A stretch of DNA of 64,000 bases from positions 6,554,704 to 6,618,703 of the forward strand of contig JAWZYU010000034.1 in the NCBI GenBank assembly GCA_038380435.1, in the 5' to 3' direction. Shown piece after piece: positions 1 to 9,974 of this stretch. The notes under the pieces were generated by a model. That model saw only the letters and a program-made list of their open reading frames with translations, was not told the DNA's origin and made no database searches. Source of the DNA: Ryuthela nishihirai (Eukaryota > Arthropoda > Arachnida > Araneae > Heptathelidae). Each line of letters begins with the position of its first letter. The first letter of the stretch is position 1. A program made the translations under genes and the position numbers.

Positions 1-435
1 GCACTTTTAATGGCCAGCAGTGTATTTTGACAAATCAACAAATGTGAAAGCAAAAAGCAATTGGAAGATAAATAATAACTTAAGGAAAAGAAGCAAAAAA
101 AGTTACTAATATGTATTCAATAAGCATGTTAAAGAATCAACCTTTACTAATGTGAAAGACCTTATCAAGCCATGGACTTGATTGGGGAACAGTAATCTTC
201 ATGATGGAGAATGAATTCATACTGTTCCCATGCTTTGTCTTAATGATTACAGCCATACGCGGAGAGCAAAAGTTTTATCCACACCCTCAAAGTCATTCCA
301 ACATCCGTGTATATTGGTTATTTAATAACCTCTGAGATTTTGCAAATACTCGAGGTCCGATGTATGTGATTAAAAGAAACTACAAAATATTTATTGGTAT
401 ATTGACGTTAAAATCAGTCTAATTGTTTATTAATG
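1..435. other. AT-rich leader without a recognised feature
   Basis: No coding pattern, tRNA-like promoter box or inverted repeat is visible here. The stretch ends where recognisable reverse-transcriptase coding sequence begins, near the codons for a KPLVASFVDFKKAF-like motif. Confidence 0.5.
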
Positions 436-789
436 GCAAAGAAACCTTTGGTTGCTAGCTTTGTTGACTTCAAAAAGGCTTTCTCTCTTGGATCATCATA
501 ATTTGTGTTTGATCGGGAGAACATATGACATACCAGACAAGTTAGCTAATATAATGAAAGCTCTCCATAATAACACTGAATCGTGTGTGAGAATTGGTAA
601 GGTTTGTAGCAATTGGTTTAGCATTACTTCTGGTGTTCGACAAGGGTGCATTTTGTCTCCTTTTCTATTTACTTTGGCTATTGATTATGTTATGCGAAAT
701 TCACTGCAAGGGAGAGATTTTGGCCTTAAATGGTCTAGAGATTTCAAAATTTCTGATTTAGTTTATGCAGATGATTTGGCTTGTTGGCT

Positions 790-1162
790 GGGGTGGGCTC
801 AGTCGGTAGTGTGTCAGGCTCATAATCTGTAGTTCCCAGGTTTGAGTCCCAGCTGGGTCAGCATTGAGATTTATCTCCACAAAATTCCCCATCCTGCCCA
901 GTCAGTAGGGAACACCGATGGGCTTGGAAAGACCGCTGTTCATCAGATGGGGCGTTAAACAGTGGCCCCATGTGTGGGAGAGCCATACCCTGTGCATGTT
1001 AAAGAACATGCTGGATGGCCTTGATGAGAGGTTATCTATTTCCCAACAGCTGTTCCAGTGGGTCCCCCTCTCCAAACCCTCTCCGAGCCTTCGGAGTCCT
1101 TGTGACCTGCCATTTAGCCCTTGTGTGCAAAAAAAGTACCGCTCAGAGGTAAAGCAACTTAA
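790..1162 (+). mobile_element. SINE2 copy (tRNA-derived SINE) inside RTE copy 1
   Basis: A tRNA-derived head carries an A box like GGCTCAGTCGGTAG and a B box like GGTTTGAGTCCC. It is followed by a conserved central part (GGCGTTAAACAGTGGCCCC; TAAAGAACATGCTGG) and a 3' end of GGTAAAGCAACTT. A perfect 13-bp target duplication, TGGCTTGTTGGCT, flanks it at 777-789 and 1163-1175. It interrupts the RT frame just after the YADD motif. The central GACGTTAAAC and TAAAGAAC words resemble the conserved Nin-type SINE core, but that assignment is from memory and unchecked. Confidence 0.88.
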
Positions 1163-1351
1163 TGGCTTGTTGGCTAATGATATTGATGAGATGAATTCTT
1201 TCATTAGGGTTGTTGATGTGACTGGTAATAGAGTTGATTTGGTGATAAACAGAGGTAAAACTAAAGTGATGAAAATCGGTCATGCAGTTGGTGCTTCAGT
1301 CGCTCTGAATGGTTGCATTCTTGAGCAAGTGTCTCAGTTCAATTATCTTGT

Positions 1352-1741
1352 TGTTGGGTTGGGTTGTTTTACCTCTGAGCGGCACTTTTTTGCACACCAT
1401 GGGCTAAATGGCCAGGTCACATGGACCCCGAAGGCTCAGAGAAGGTTGGGGGAGGGGACCCACTGGAACAGCTGTTGGGAGACAGATGGTAGCCTCCCGT
1501 CAAGGCCATCCAGCATGTTCTTTAACGTGCACAGGGTATGTCTCTCCCGCACACGGGGCCACGGTTTAACGTCCCATCCGACGGACGGCGGCCTTTCCAA
1601 GCCCATCGGTGTCCCCTACTGACCGTGGGCAGGGCGGGGAATTTTGCGGAGATAAATCTCAACGCTGACCCAGCTGGGACTCGAACCTGGGAACTACAGA
1701 TTACGAGCCTGGCGCGCTACCGACTGAGCCACCGCCGCCCC
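1352..1741 (-). mobile_element. SINE2 copy, opposite orientation, inside RTE copy 1
   Basis: Full-length SINE2 on the minus strand. Its tail (GGTAAAACAACCCAACCC in sense) lies at the left end, and its tRNA-like head with A and B boxes at the right end. A perfect 12-bp target duplication, CAATTATCTTGT, lies at 1340-1351 and 1742-1753. It sits only 189 bp from the preceding, oppositely oriented copy, in the same host LINE. Confidence 0.9.
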
Positions 1742-1929
1742 CAATTATCTTGTAACAGATACTGATGATGTGCAGCATGAGATTAACCGGTGAACAGGGA
1801 TTGCTTCTGGGACTTTTAGAAATCTATGGAGAGTGTGGAGAAATAGGCATATATACCAAAAGACTAAAATTAGATTCTGTAATAGTTTGGTTCTCTCTAG
1901 GGTTAGTTATAGTAGTGAAATTTGGATGC

Positions 1930-1995
1930 TTTGTAAACAAGACAACAGGAAACTAGATGCTTACACATCTAGTTTCCTGTTATCTTGTTTACAAA
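1930..1995. repeat. 30-bp-arm inverted repeat inside RTE copy 1
   Basis: Arms at 1930-1959 and 1966-1995 pair over 30 bp with one mismatch around a 6-nt loop. The other RTE copies (10330-10380 and 43550-43600 on the minus strand) have only one arm here, so the second arm is a secondary gain in this copy. A second small hairpin (GAGACAGT/ACTGTCTC) follows at about 1999-2018. Confidence 0.85.
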
Positions 1996-2513
1996 CAAGA
2001 GACAGTTCATACTGTCTCTCACTTGGGTATTAGGTGGTTTAAGTTTATAACTAATGATGATGTTAGGCAAAGGAGTCTGCAACCTCCTTTAAGCAGCATA
2101 TTGTGCAGAGAGAGACTCTGCTGGTTTGGCCATGTTGCTCGTATGGATAATTATAGATTGGCAAATAGGGTTATGAACAGTGTGCCTAAAGGCCTCAGAA
2201 AGAGGGGGAGACCTAGGATGCGGTGGGCAGACAATGTCAAACAGGACCTTGTTAGAATTGGTGTCAGTGGCCAGATGCAGCAGATATAACCCAGGACAGA
2301 TAAGCTTGAAGAACTAAATGGCGCAGTCTGGTTGGATCTCTGTAGCCCATGGCTGCTCAATGATGATGAATGTTTGTAAAAATATTTAACAAAAATTGAA
2401 AGACGACCTCACCCTCGATGTAAGGTATATAAAGGGGAGAAGTATGATGTCGGCTATCACGTAGCAGTGCCACAGGCATAGGTGAAACAGCTGTTGTGAT
2501 GTAATTGTCAACA

Positions 2514-3029
2514 ATGTCAGATCTCAGTGACCTGCAAAAAGATATCATAGGTGCACATCTTGTAGGAGCTTCAGTAACCAGAATAGCAGAAATAGTAGGT
2601 GTAACACGAGGAACTGTATCGAAGATTATGACTACGTATCAAAAAGAACAGGGCATTGTCTTCAAACATACAAATTGTGGACGCCATATGAAGTTGCCAG
2701 ATATGAATAGGCGAACATTGGCACAGATTGTACAACAAAAGCACAAGACCACGGCACCGCAAATAGCAGCAGAGTTGAATACCAGTTGGAATGATCCCAT
2801 TTCCATCATAACAGTTTGTTGGAAACTTCATCATGTTGGTATTTATGGCTGTGCTGCAATCCACAAACCTCTGATTACCAACATCAATGCAACAAAACAT
2901 GTAAGGTGGTGCAAAGTACATAAAAACTGGAATGCTAAAGACTGGCGCAACGTGTCATCTGGTTTCATGAATTCTGCTACACATTATTTTACTAAAATAA
3001 CGTTGCTAAAACGTTGCATTATAAAATAA
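2514..3029 (+). pseudogene. Tc1-like transposase fragment (DNA-binding N-terminus)
   Basis: The ATG at 2514 gives MSDLSDLQKDIIGAHLVG. This matches the first helix-turn-helix of Tc1-like transposases, including VGVTRGTVSKIM (residues about 27-38). An AT-hook-like or GRP-type linker would be expected next and appears as a degraded CGRHMK. A second helical region (APQIAAELN) follows, and then HHVGIYGCAAIHKPLIT. In the family these recognise the terminal repeats. The frame leaves transposase homology near residue 160 and ends at 3029 because of the downstream duplication. The catalytic half lies beyond it in other frames, so no active enzyme can be made. Confidence 0.72.
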
Positions 3030-3227
3030 TTTCTGCTATACATTATATTCAGTTTGTTGGAAACTTCATCATGTTGGTATTTATGGCTGTGCTGCAATCT
3101 ACAAACCTCTGATTACCAACATCAATGCAACAAAACATGTAAGGTGGTGCAAAGTACATAAAAACTGGAATGCTAAAGACTGGCGCAACATGTCATCTGG
3201 TTTCATGAATTCTGCTACACATTATTT
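2812..3227. repeat. 178-bp direct duplication inside the Tc1-like transposase
   Basis: Positions 2812-2989 and 3050-3227 are almost identical, with an offset of 238 bp. A 60-bp junction separates them and ends in another short echo of the unit end (TTCTGCTATACATTAT). The duplication postdates most other decay, because the two copies differ at only a few positions. Confidence 0.9.
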
Positions 3228-3879
3228 CCCACCACTGATAGAGAGTACGTCTGGCGAAAACCTGCAGAAGCGTACCACCCTGACTGTTTGGTTCCGACTG
3301 TGAAGCATGGAGGTGGATCCCTGATGCTGTAGGGTGCCATATCATGGCATTCCTTTGGACCATTTAGTTATTCTGCAGAGTTGAGTCTGCAGATTTGCAG
3401 AACAAAAGGTACAGCAGCTACCCTGGCCACCTCAATCTCCAGGCCTCAATATTATTGAACATTTGTGGAAATATATGGAGCACAAGGTCAGATCACACTT
3501 TCCACCTCCAGCGTATTACTGGCACACAGTTGGGCTATATTTTACAGGAAGAATTATCCCACATTCCATTACTGTATGCGTTGAATTGTGTCTATTCTGA
3601 ATGCCCGAGGTGGGATTACAGCTTATTAATAAATGTTCTCCACAAACAGTAGAGATTTCCTTAATTTTGATACACCCCTGTACTTTAACATTATATATAT
3701 ATAGTTATTTATTTCCCAATATGTGGATAAGTTTTTTAATATATATTTTGTTGCCTATAAATACCATTTTGCTGATAACATTTCTGATAGCATTAACCTA
3801 GCTTATGATAATATTTTATAATCTTACTTGATTCATGATTTTGATTCAGTATGACCTTAAGCGACTGCATTTCTGAATT

Positions 3880-3964
3880 TGGTTGGTTGGTTGGGGTTTT
3901 ATGGCATAAGAGCAGCTAGTTTTATGGTGTAAGAGCAGCTAGGGCTATATTGCGCCAAACAAAA
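3880..3964 (-). mobile_element. I-like LINE 3'-tail fragment
   Basis: GGTTGGTTGGTTGGGGTTTT followed by TTGCGCCAAAC matches the 3' terminus of the I-like LINE copies at 17.8, 21.1, 30.0 and 35.0 kb. Only about 85 bp of tail remains, consistent with extreme 5' truncation. Inside it a unit ending AAGAGCAGCTAG is tandemly duplicated, so the terminal hairpin is altered. Confidence 0.7.
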
Positions 3965-3999
3965 TCTGAATTTGAAATTCAAATTAGAATAGCACTATA

Positions 4000-4608
4000 C
4001 AGGGTGATTCAAAACTTATCGTTCAAATTTCATGGGGAGGTAGGGAATACGTCAGGAAACCGATTTCACATAGGAAAGTATGTCCGCAAATGTACGCATG
4101 CGTATGTAGAGGGTGCTGTGTGTACCCAACCAGTGTACAGCTCGCCCGACCACTCCCGCTGTCATCAGCGATCGCTTGGTCACCCAGGTCCCCTGATTTA
4201 TCGCCCATGGATTTCTTTTTGTGGGGGGCCATGAAATACCATGTGTACGAGACCCCCGTCGACAGTGAAATGGACCTTGTTGCACGAATAGTGGCCGCCG
4301 CAGGCAATGTCCGTGATATGCCAGGCGTTTTTGAAAATGTTCGGCGGTCAATGCAACGGCGCTGTGAATCCTGTGTCCGTGTAAATGGTCGCAATTTTGA
4401 GCACCTACTGTGAACCTGTACTTTACCTTGTTGGAATAAAAGTCACATTCGTTACCACTTAACTGTACTGTTTCCTTGTGTTCACTTTACTTGTCCATTT
4501 TGTTCATGTAGATGACGTTTGCGGACATACTTTCCTATGTGAAATCGGTTTCCTGACGTATTCCCTACCTCCCCACGAAATTTGAACGATAAGTTTTGAA
4601 TCACCCTG
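4000..4608 (+). mobile_element. Non-autonomous Tc1/mariner-type element with 91-bp terminal inverted repeats
   Basis: Left TIR 4000-4090 and right TIR 4518-4608 pair over 91 bp with one mismatch, starting CAGGGTGATTCAAAAC. TA dinucleotides flank both ends (3998-3999, 4609-4610), as expected for TA-targeting IS630/Tc1/mariner elements. The 609-bp element keeps only the C-terminal part of a transposase gene. That makes it an internal-deletion derivative needing a transposase supplied in trans. Confidence 0.92.
4090..4413 (+). pseudogene. C-terminal remnant of a mariner-like transposase
   Basis: The product contains WSPRSPDLSPMDFFLWGAMK (residues about 30-49). This is the third catalytic motif region of mariner-like DDE transposases in the subgroup with a SPDLSPMDFFLWG signature. 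A C-terminal domain follows with VYETPVDSEMDLVARI and a terminal GRNFEHLL. The first two catalytic aspartates and the DNA-binding domain are absent, so it cannot transpose DNA. The first ~25 residues read out of the left inverted repeat and are probably not authentic. The open frame despite the deletion suggests a fairly young element. Confidence 0.75.
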
Positions 4609-4610
4609 TA

Positions 4611-5900
4611 TACAAGTTATAAATTAACTTATTCCAATTTGTGTATTTTAGTGAAATTTTTTGAATTACATTTGTTTCCAATGAACACTTCATGACCACT
4701 GTATACTTTGGAAGTCATGTAATGCATTAAAAGCATTACATGACTATTAAAAAAATGGTTAAGTTACTACTGAACAATGGTTAAGAACATGAGAATTGAA
4801 TCACAGTTGAAATTTTAAATATGATTAAAATAATCTAATTACAATGGAAGATAGTATGAAAAAAACTTCCTCTTAAAGGAATTCAAGCAATTGTTAAGTT
4901 CCAATGTAAATGTAGATTTACAACTCAAACAGATTGTTCTTTATGCTTTACACCGTTTATTGGTTGATCCTGCATATAATGTTTTGAAAATATGTTTTGT
5001 AAAATCTTTAGTGGTTTACTGGCATTTTAAAGGGATTTTGAAAGAATTGTGATAAATAGGTGTATTCCAAAGAGATAAACATGGATGAAATAGAGAATTA
5101 AGATAGTTATAGCAATGGACTCTATTGCGATAACGTAATGCGGAGCTATTGACATGCACCTGAAGAGCAATAGCTCAACAAAACTTTTAGTCTTTCAAAG
5201 TATTCCCCTCCAGCCAGGCACATACCCAGGATTTAGTTTCTATGTATGTGTGTGGGGGGGAGGGGTTTAAAAATGTCTCAGAAATAAAAGGAATAAGAAC
5301 TTAAATGAACTGAGAATAATATTCCAATACAGTTTCCCAAGCACTAAAATAATCCACCTAATAGAAAAGGTTAAAATGATATTCTATTTAGAATGAGATT
5401 TGATAGTTGTTTTTATTTAATCTATTTTTAGTATCAGACATAAAATATAGGCCTAAAGTAAAATTATGCAAAGACAACTGTTTTGGATTTCAAAGCTGAT
5501 AGACATGTTTGAGATTTAGTGTAAGACAACGGTATATAATAAGTAATCATTATAGTCATCATTACTTGTAAGTGCTGTAATTATGGTGTATTGCTATATG
5601 CAAAACTTATGTTTAAAAGATGATGTTGCAAAACAGCTATGGTGAAAATAAATACTACGGAAAGATTTTATTCCTAGCAAGGAGAGTATCATATGCCATA
5701 TAACACTTTGAGGATTTGTTAAAATTTATGTTGTAATTGGATTTGCATCAAAAACGCCAATAACGTGGAGTTCATTTTATCACAAAATGAAAAGCTTCCA
5801 TCTCAGATAAAAGTTTCTGTAATAATTTATCATAAACTGCTTATATTGATAATGCTGAAATTCGCAAAATTAAAATTTGTAAAATTATGATGTTTACATA
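4611..5900. other. AT-rich spacer
   Basis: No gene-like frame, promoter box or terminal repeat is recognisable. A short G run lies near 5255. This appears to be old unique or unrecognisably decayed repeat sequence. Confidence 0.5.
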
Positions 5901-6095
5901 AAAAATAAATACCCCCTCAAGCAGCTGCTTGCCACAGAGGTCTGACAGGAGCCTGTCAGTTTATATGTCATAGTAGAAGGTCTGTGAGGATGGCAGGACC
6001 TCAGCAGAAAAACAACACACACATTCATGCCCTACCCGGGGCTCGAACCTAGGTCCCTTAGATCAGTAGCCAAGTGTGCTAACCACTCGGCCATA
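5901..6095 (-). mobile_element. SINE1 copy (tRNA-derived SINE)
   Basis: On the minus strand a tRNA-like head (GGCCGAGTGGTTAGC A box; GGTTCGAGCCCC B box) is followed by a body and a 3' end. The 3' end carries the CTGACAGG-CT-CCTGTCAG hairpin and GCAGCTGCTTGAGG. It closes with an AT-rich tail read as ATTTATTTTTT. The block shared with RTE 3' ends lies at 5915-5942. No clean target duplication is visible. Confidence 0.88.
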
Positions 6096-6494
6096 TTGTT
6101 TCAAATCTCGAAATGATATCATATACATGTGATGAATAAAAATGGAGCTTTTAAATAAAGTTATATATTTTAATCATTGTATTTTTACCATAAACTCAGT
6201 TGTTAAAAAGATTTTCAAACCACAGCAAACTTCAGTTGTTATTGCGTTAACCAAAATTTTAAACTATTTGAAAGACATTTCAACTTAGAGAGTGCACAGA
6301 ATTAATTCTATTTCTTTTATCATCCAACAGTTAAATGTATTTAATGTACCATCATATCATTATGCATATTCTTCCAATATGATGTTATTTGCCTACACAC
6401 CGTTTATGCAATCTCCAGCTTCACATGATTTTGCACACCATTAAGAATTACATGCCTTCCACATTCTCAGATATTAAACCTCAGTAAGTGCTAT

Positions 6495-6779
6495 TCAATG
6501 CAACCATTTTTCTTAATGATAAACTGCATGGGTTATATTTCTTGTGATTATGAAACACTCCTGGAGGTTGCACTGAATTCAGTAACTATTTTTTTTATAT
6601 GCCAATGTATTATGGTATAAGCTTTAGTAAGGCAATAATAGAGTGATCATATATTTCTTTTACTGAAATTTCCCTGCTCTACTAGTCAATATCAATCATC
6701 AACACAAATTATCGCAAACTATTTTTTAAAGCATACACTATGATTAAGTTGAAATTGGTATATTTGATGTATATTTCAA
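6495..6779. repeat. First monomer of a ~310-bp tandem repeat
   Basis: This monomer aligns with two more at about 9210-9520 and 9525-9835. Shared words include ATGGGTTATATTTCT, CACTGAATTC, TATATGCCAATGTAT and GCAAACTATTTTTT. Its anchor at 6531 lies 308 bp from the second anchor at 9246 once the 2407 bp due to the Tigger insertion are subtracted. The monomers are diverged and match no family I recognise. Confidence 0.75.
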
Positions 6780-6781
6780 TA

Positions 6782-9186
6782 CACTTATCCCCCGATTTAC
6801 ACGGTACTTGTTTTACACGGTTGATAAAATAACGGATTTCAAAAAACTGGCAAAAATGTATATTCGACTGCATATATATTTCAAGTCATTTTTTAATCTC
6901 ATTCCTTTGGTAACACTGGCAACAACGGGGACGGGGATTCCCCTATATTTTACAACACGGGGAATCCCCGTAGTATTTCACAATAGTAAAGCTATCTGGT
7001 TCATGTGAAGTAGTGCAGTATCATTTTAGCAGCAAAGCTTTACATCATTGTGCATTTTTTATTTTATTATTTAAATATCTACTGGTAAGTTTCCAACATT
7101 TATAGTTTTTCTGGCATTTTTATAATTTACGTAAATTTTTTAAGGTTTTATAATGCCAAAAGATTTTTAACAAAAATTAAATGAAAAGTTATTTCTTTAG
7201 AAACAAAAATTAAAATATTAGATCGTCTACGTAATAGAGAAAGAGTAACAGATGTTGCTAAATTTTACTCCATGAATGAAGCCACAATAAGGACAATAAG
7301 AAAAAATGAAGACTCCATTAGAAAAAGTGTAGCAGCTGGATCTTGCACGAGTATGAGCACAATTTCATATGTAAGAGATGTTACAATGGAAAATATGGAA
7401 AAGGCATTAGTGATATGGCTAGAAGACCAAACTCAAAAGCGGGTTCCAATTGATACCAGTACCATTATAAATAAGGCTTTAAAGATTTATGAAACACTTA
7501 AGAATCAGTTACCGTCGACTTCGCCAGATGAAAAGAAGATATCTTTTTCTGCAAGCCATGGTTGGTTCGAGAGATTTAAACAAAAACATTCTTTACATAA
7601 TCTAAGATTGAAAGATGAAAGAGCATCTGCTGATTCGGATGCAGCACAACAACAATATCCAGCAAAATTTGCTGAAATCATTGCCGCTAACTCCTACACT
7701 CCTAACCAGGTCTTCAATGCTGACGAGTCCGGGTTATTCTGGGAAAAAATGCCAGAAAGAACCTATTTGGCCAAAGCTCACAAATCAGCTAGTGATCATA
7801 AGGCAGCGAAAAGTCATATAACAGTTCTTTTCTGTAGCAACGCTTCAGGCGATCATATAATGAAACCATTGGTTATTAACAAATCGAAAACACCATGCTC
7901 ATTTAAAGGAATAAACATCAAAAATCTTCCCGTTTATTGGATGGCTAATAAGAAAGCATGGGTCACTGCCATGGTTTTCAATGAATGGTTTCATAACTTG
8001 TTTGTCCCAGATGTCAAAAGTTGTTTAAGTAAAAGGGGATTGCCTTTTAAGGCCCTTCTATTAATTGATAATGCACCAGGTCATCCTCAAGATTTACAAC
8101 ACGAAAATGTACAAATTGCTTTTTTACCAAAGAATACAACTTCCTTATTACAGCCGTTAGATCAAGGGATAATTTCGACTTTCAAGGCACTGTATATTAA
8201 GCAAATCTTCAGGTATATTTTAGAACAAATGGAGAATGATCGATCTCTTACTCTTATGGATGCTTGGGAGAAATTTACAATCTTAGATTGTGTTAAGCAT
8301 GTTGGACTGTCATATACCAGATTAAACAATCAACGCTCAATGCCTGCTGGAAAGCAATATGGCCAGATGCTGTTGAAGGTGAGAATTATAGATTACCATT
8401 AGAGCATGAATATTCTCAGATCACTGAGTTGGCGCATACTATAGGAGGAGAAGGTTTTGAGAATTTAGCTGAGGTAGATATTGAAGAAATAATGGCTGAT
8501 GAAGAACTAGATGAGGATGATTTAGTTAACATGATTCATGAAACAAATAAACGTGATGAAGACAAATGATCCTGATGAAGAGCAATCTGAACCAGTTGCG
8601 TTCACAGCAAGAGTCATCAGCGTAGAGAAAATTGGGTAATCATTTTTTACAAAATGACCCGAATGTTGAATGAGCTCTCCGATTCCAGCGGGATATTAGT
8701 AAGTGATTAAATCAATATGAGGAGGTCTATAAAGATTTAACAAAAAAAACCTACACAATTGTTAATTACGGATTTCATTACAAAGTCTCGTCGATATGAG
8801 ATTGTCCCTAATTCATGAACCATTGAACCAGAATCGCATCAAGAACTATCGAGTGATGAAAGTGACATCATACCAATCAGGAAGAAAAGACTGATAGTCC
8901 ATGAAAGTGATGACTAATTAAACTTATTGTTAATTTTTTAAGGACCTTATATTTTTTGTTCCTAATGTAAAATGAATTAAATATGTACTTATATTACCTA
9001 CATATATTTGTTATGAATGAAGTGTAATTTTATGTTTTTCAAGATGTCTTGCTTTTGTTTTATGTAAATAAATGACTGAATTATGCACATTTTAGTGTTT
9101 TTTTCGTTTTACATAGCAAAATCCAAGATTTCGATTTACACGGTTTTGTGCGGAACCTATCTTCAGTGTAAATCCAGGGATAGGTG
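6782..9186 (+). mobile_element. Tigger/pogo-type DNA transposon
   Basis: A 2,405-bp element inserted between tandem monomers, flanked by the TA target duplication (6780-6781, 9187-9188). Imperfect TIRs of about 24 bp begin CACTTATCCCCCGATTTACAC and CACCTATCCCTGGATTTACAC. It contains a near-complete pogo-superfamily transposase. Near the 5' end a perfect 13-bp inverted repeat, ACGGGGATTCCCC (6931-6943 and 6959-6971), could form a hairpin. Confidence 0.9.
7185..8569 (+). pseudogene. Tigger-like transposase, frameshifted near the C-terminus
   Basis: A CENP-B-like N-terminal helix-turn-helix (KIKILDRLRNRERVTDVAKF) begins in frame at 7206, upstream of the first ATG (7272). The original start appears lost to a stop at 7182. 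Numbering from 7272, a CENP-B/Tc5-type DNA-binding domain spans about residues 40-115. The DDE core shows FNADESGLFW (D151), LLLIDNAPGHP (D266) and QPLDQGIISTFKALY (D297), a DD30D spacing normal for Tigger elements. All three catalytic residues are present. A frameshift near 8343 leaves the first frame at 8402. The correct C-terminus (WKAIWPDAVEGEN, then an acidic tail) continues in another frame to a stop at 8567-8569. The enzyme is close to intact but not encoded by one open frame. Confidence 0.85.
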
Positions 9187-9188
9187 TA

Positions 9189-9835
9189 TTACACTACAGT
9201 ATGAGGTAGCTAATTTTACCATTTTGCTTAATAATAAGCTGTATGGGTTATATTTCTCATGATTAAGAAAAACTCCTGGATGCTGCACTGAATTCTGTAA
9301 CTATTTATTATATGCCAATGTATCATAATATAAGCTTCAGTGAGACAATAACATACTGTTCATTCATTCTATTTCTTGAAATTTCACTGCTCTACTGGTA
9401 TGTGTCAATGATAGACATTGGTTGTCGCAAACTATTTTTTGAAGCATACAATATGATTTAGTTATTATTGGTATTTTTGATGTGGGTTTCAAATATTTAT
9501 TTGTCTTATAGTTACTATCATCAGTATACGATATTGAATGTTATTTTCCTTAACAAGCTGAATGGGATATATTTTGTTATTATGGAACACTCTTTAATGT
9601 TGCACTGAAAGCTGTAATTTTTTTTTTATATTATGTCTCTTACAAACTATCCAAGACAATAACATAGTGCTCACATGTTGTGCCTATTAATTTTCACTTG
9701 TCTATTGGTATGTCTCAATGATAGACATTGAACAATGATAGACAATGAACATGTTTGTTGTAAACTATTTTTTGAAGCTTACAGTATGACTGAGTTATCA
9801 TTGGCATATTTGATGTGGATCTCAAATATTTACTT
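9189..9835. repeat. Second and third monomers of the ~310-bp tandem repeat
   Basis: Monomer 2 (about 9210-9520) and monomer 3 (about 9525-9835) share ordered words such as TTGCACTGAA, AATGATAGACATTG and AAACTATTTTTTGAAGC. Their anchors at 9246 and 9565 are 319 bp apart. Monomer 3 has an extra internal echo of AATGATAGACA. With monomer 1 these form a short satellite-like array cut by the Tigger element. Confidence 0.75.
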
Positions 9836-9974
9836 TTTTTTGTTAGATGTATGTGTAGTCAAAATATTTAGCTGTAAATAATTCAAAGTAATATTTGTAT
9901 TAAATTTTTATGTCAATGTGTTTGTTAAACAAGTTTTTTGTTTTGGTGTTTCTATTGGGGTTTTTTCAATTATG

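Larger units (their letters stand above)
436..2366 (+). mobile_element. RTE-like non-LTR retrotransposon copy 1, 5'-truncated and broken
   Basis: Plus-strand remains of an RTE-like (CFDP2-type) LINE. The reverse-transcriptase block shows VDFKKAF, GVRQGCILSPFLF and an intact YADDLA catalytic motif up to about 780. It resumes at 1163-1350 and 1742-2290 after two SINE insertions. The 3' part encodes the usual RTE tail with RWFGHVARM- and RWADNVKQD-like blocks. The element ends near 2366 in a short GATGAT run after a terminal block shared with the other RTE copies in the window. The endonuclease domain and the start of the RT are missing, so the copy is 5'-truncated. Frameshifts, SINE insertions and a new hairpin at 1930-1995 make it a pseudogene. 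The exact clade is inferred from motifs only. Confidence 0.8.
2371..3690 (+). mobile_element. Tc1-like DNA transposon, degenerate
   Basis: The 5' part encodes a Tc1-type helix-turn-helix N-terminus. After an internal duplication, further translated segments match the catalytic part of Tc1 transposases: VYVWRKPAEAYHPDC, VKHGGGSLMLWGAI and GLNIIEHLWKYME. The usual acidic residue before NIIEHLW reads as G, so the catalytic triad is damaged. Terminal inverted repeats are not clear. Boundaries are estimated from the end of the flanking RTE copy on the left and the last transposase-like sequence on the right. Confidence 0.7.
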
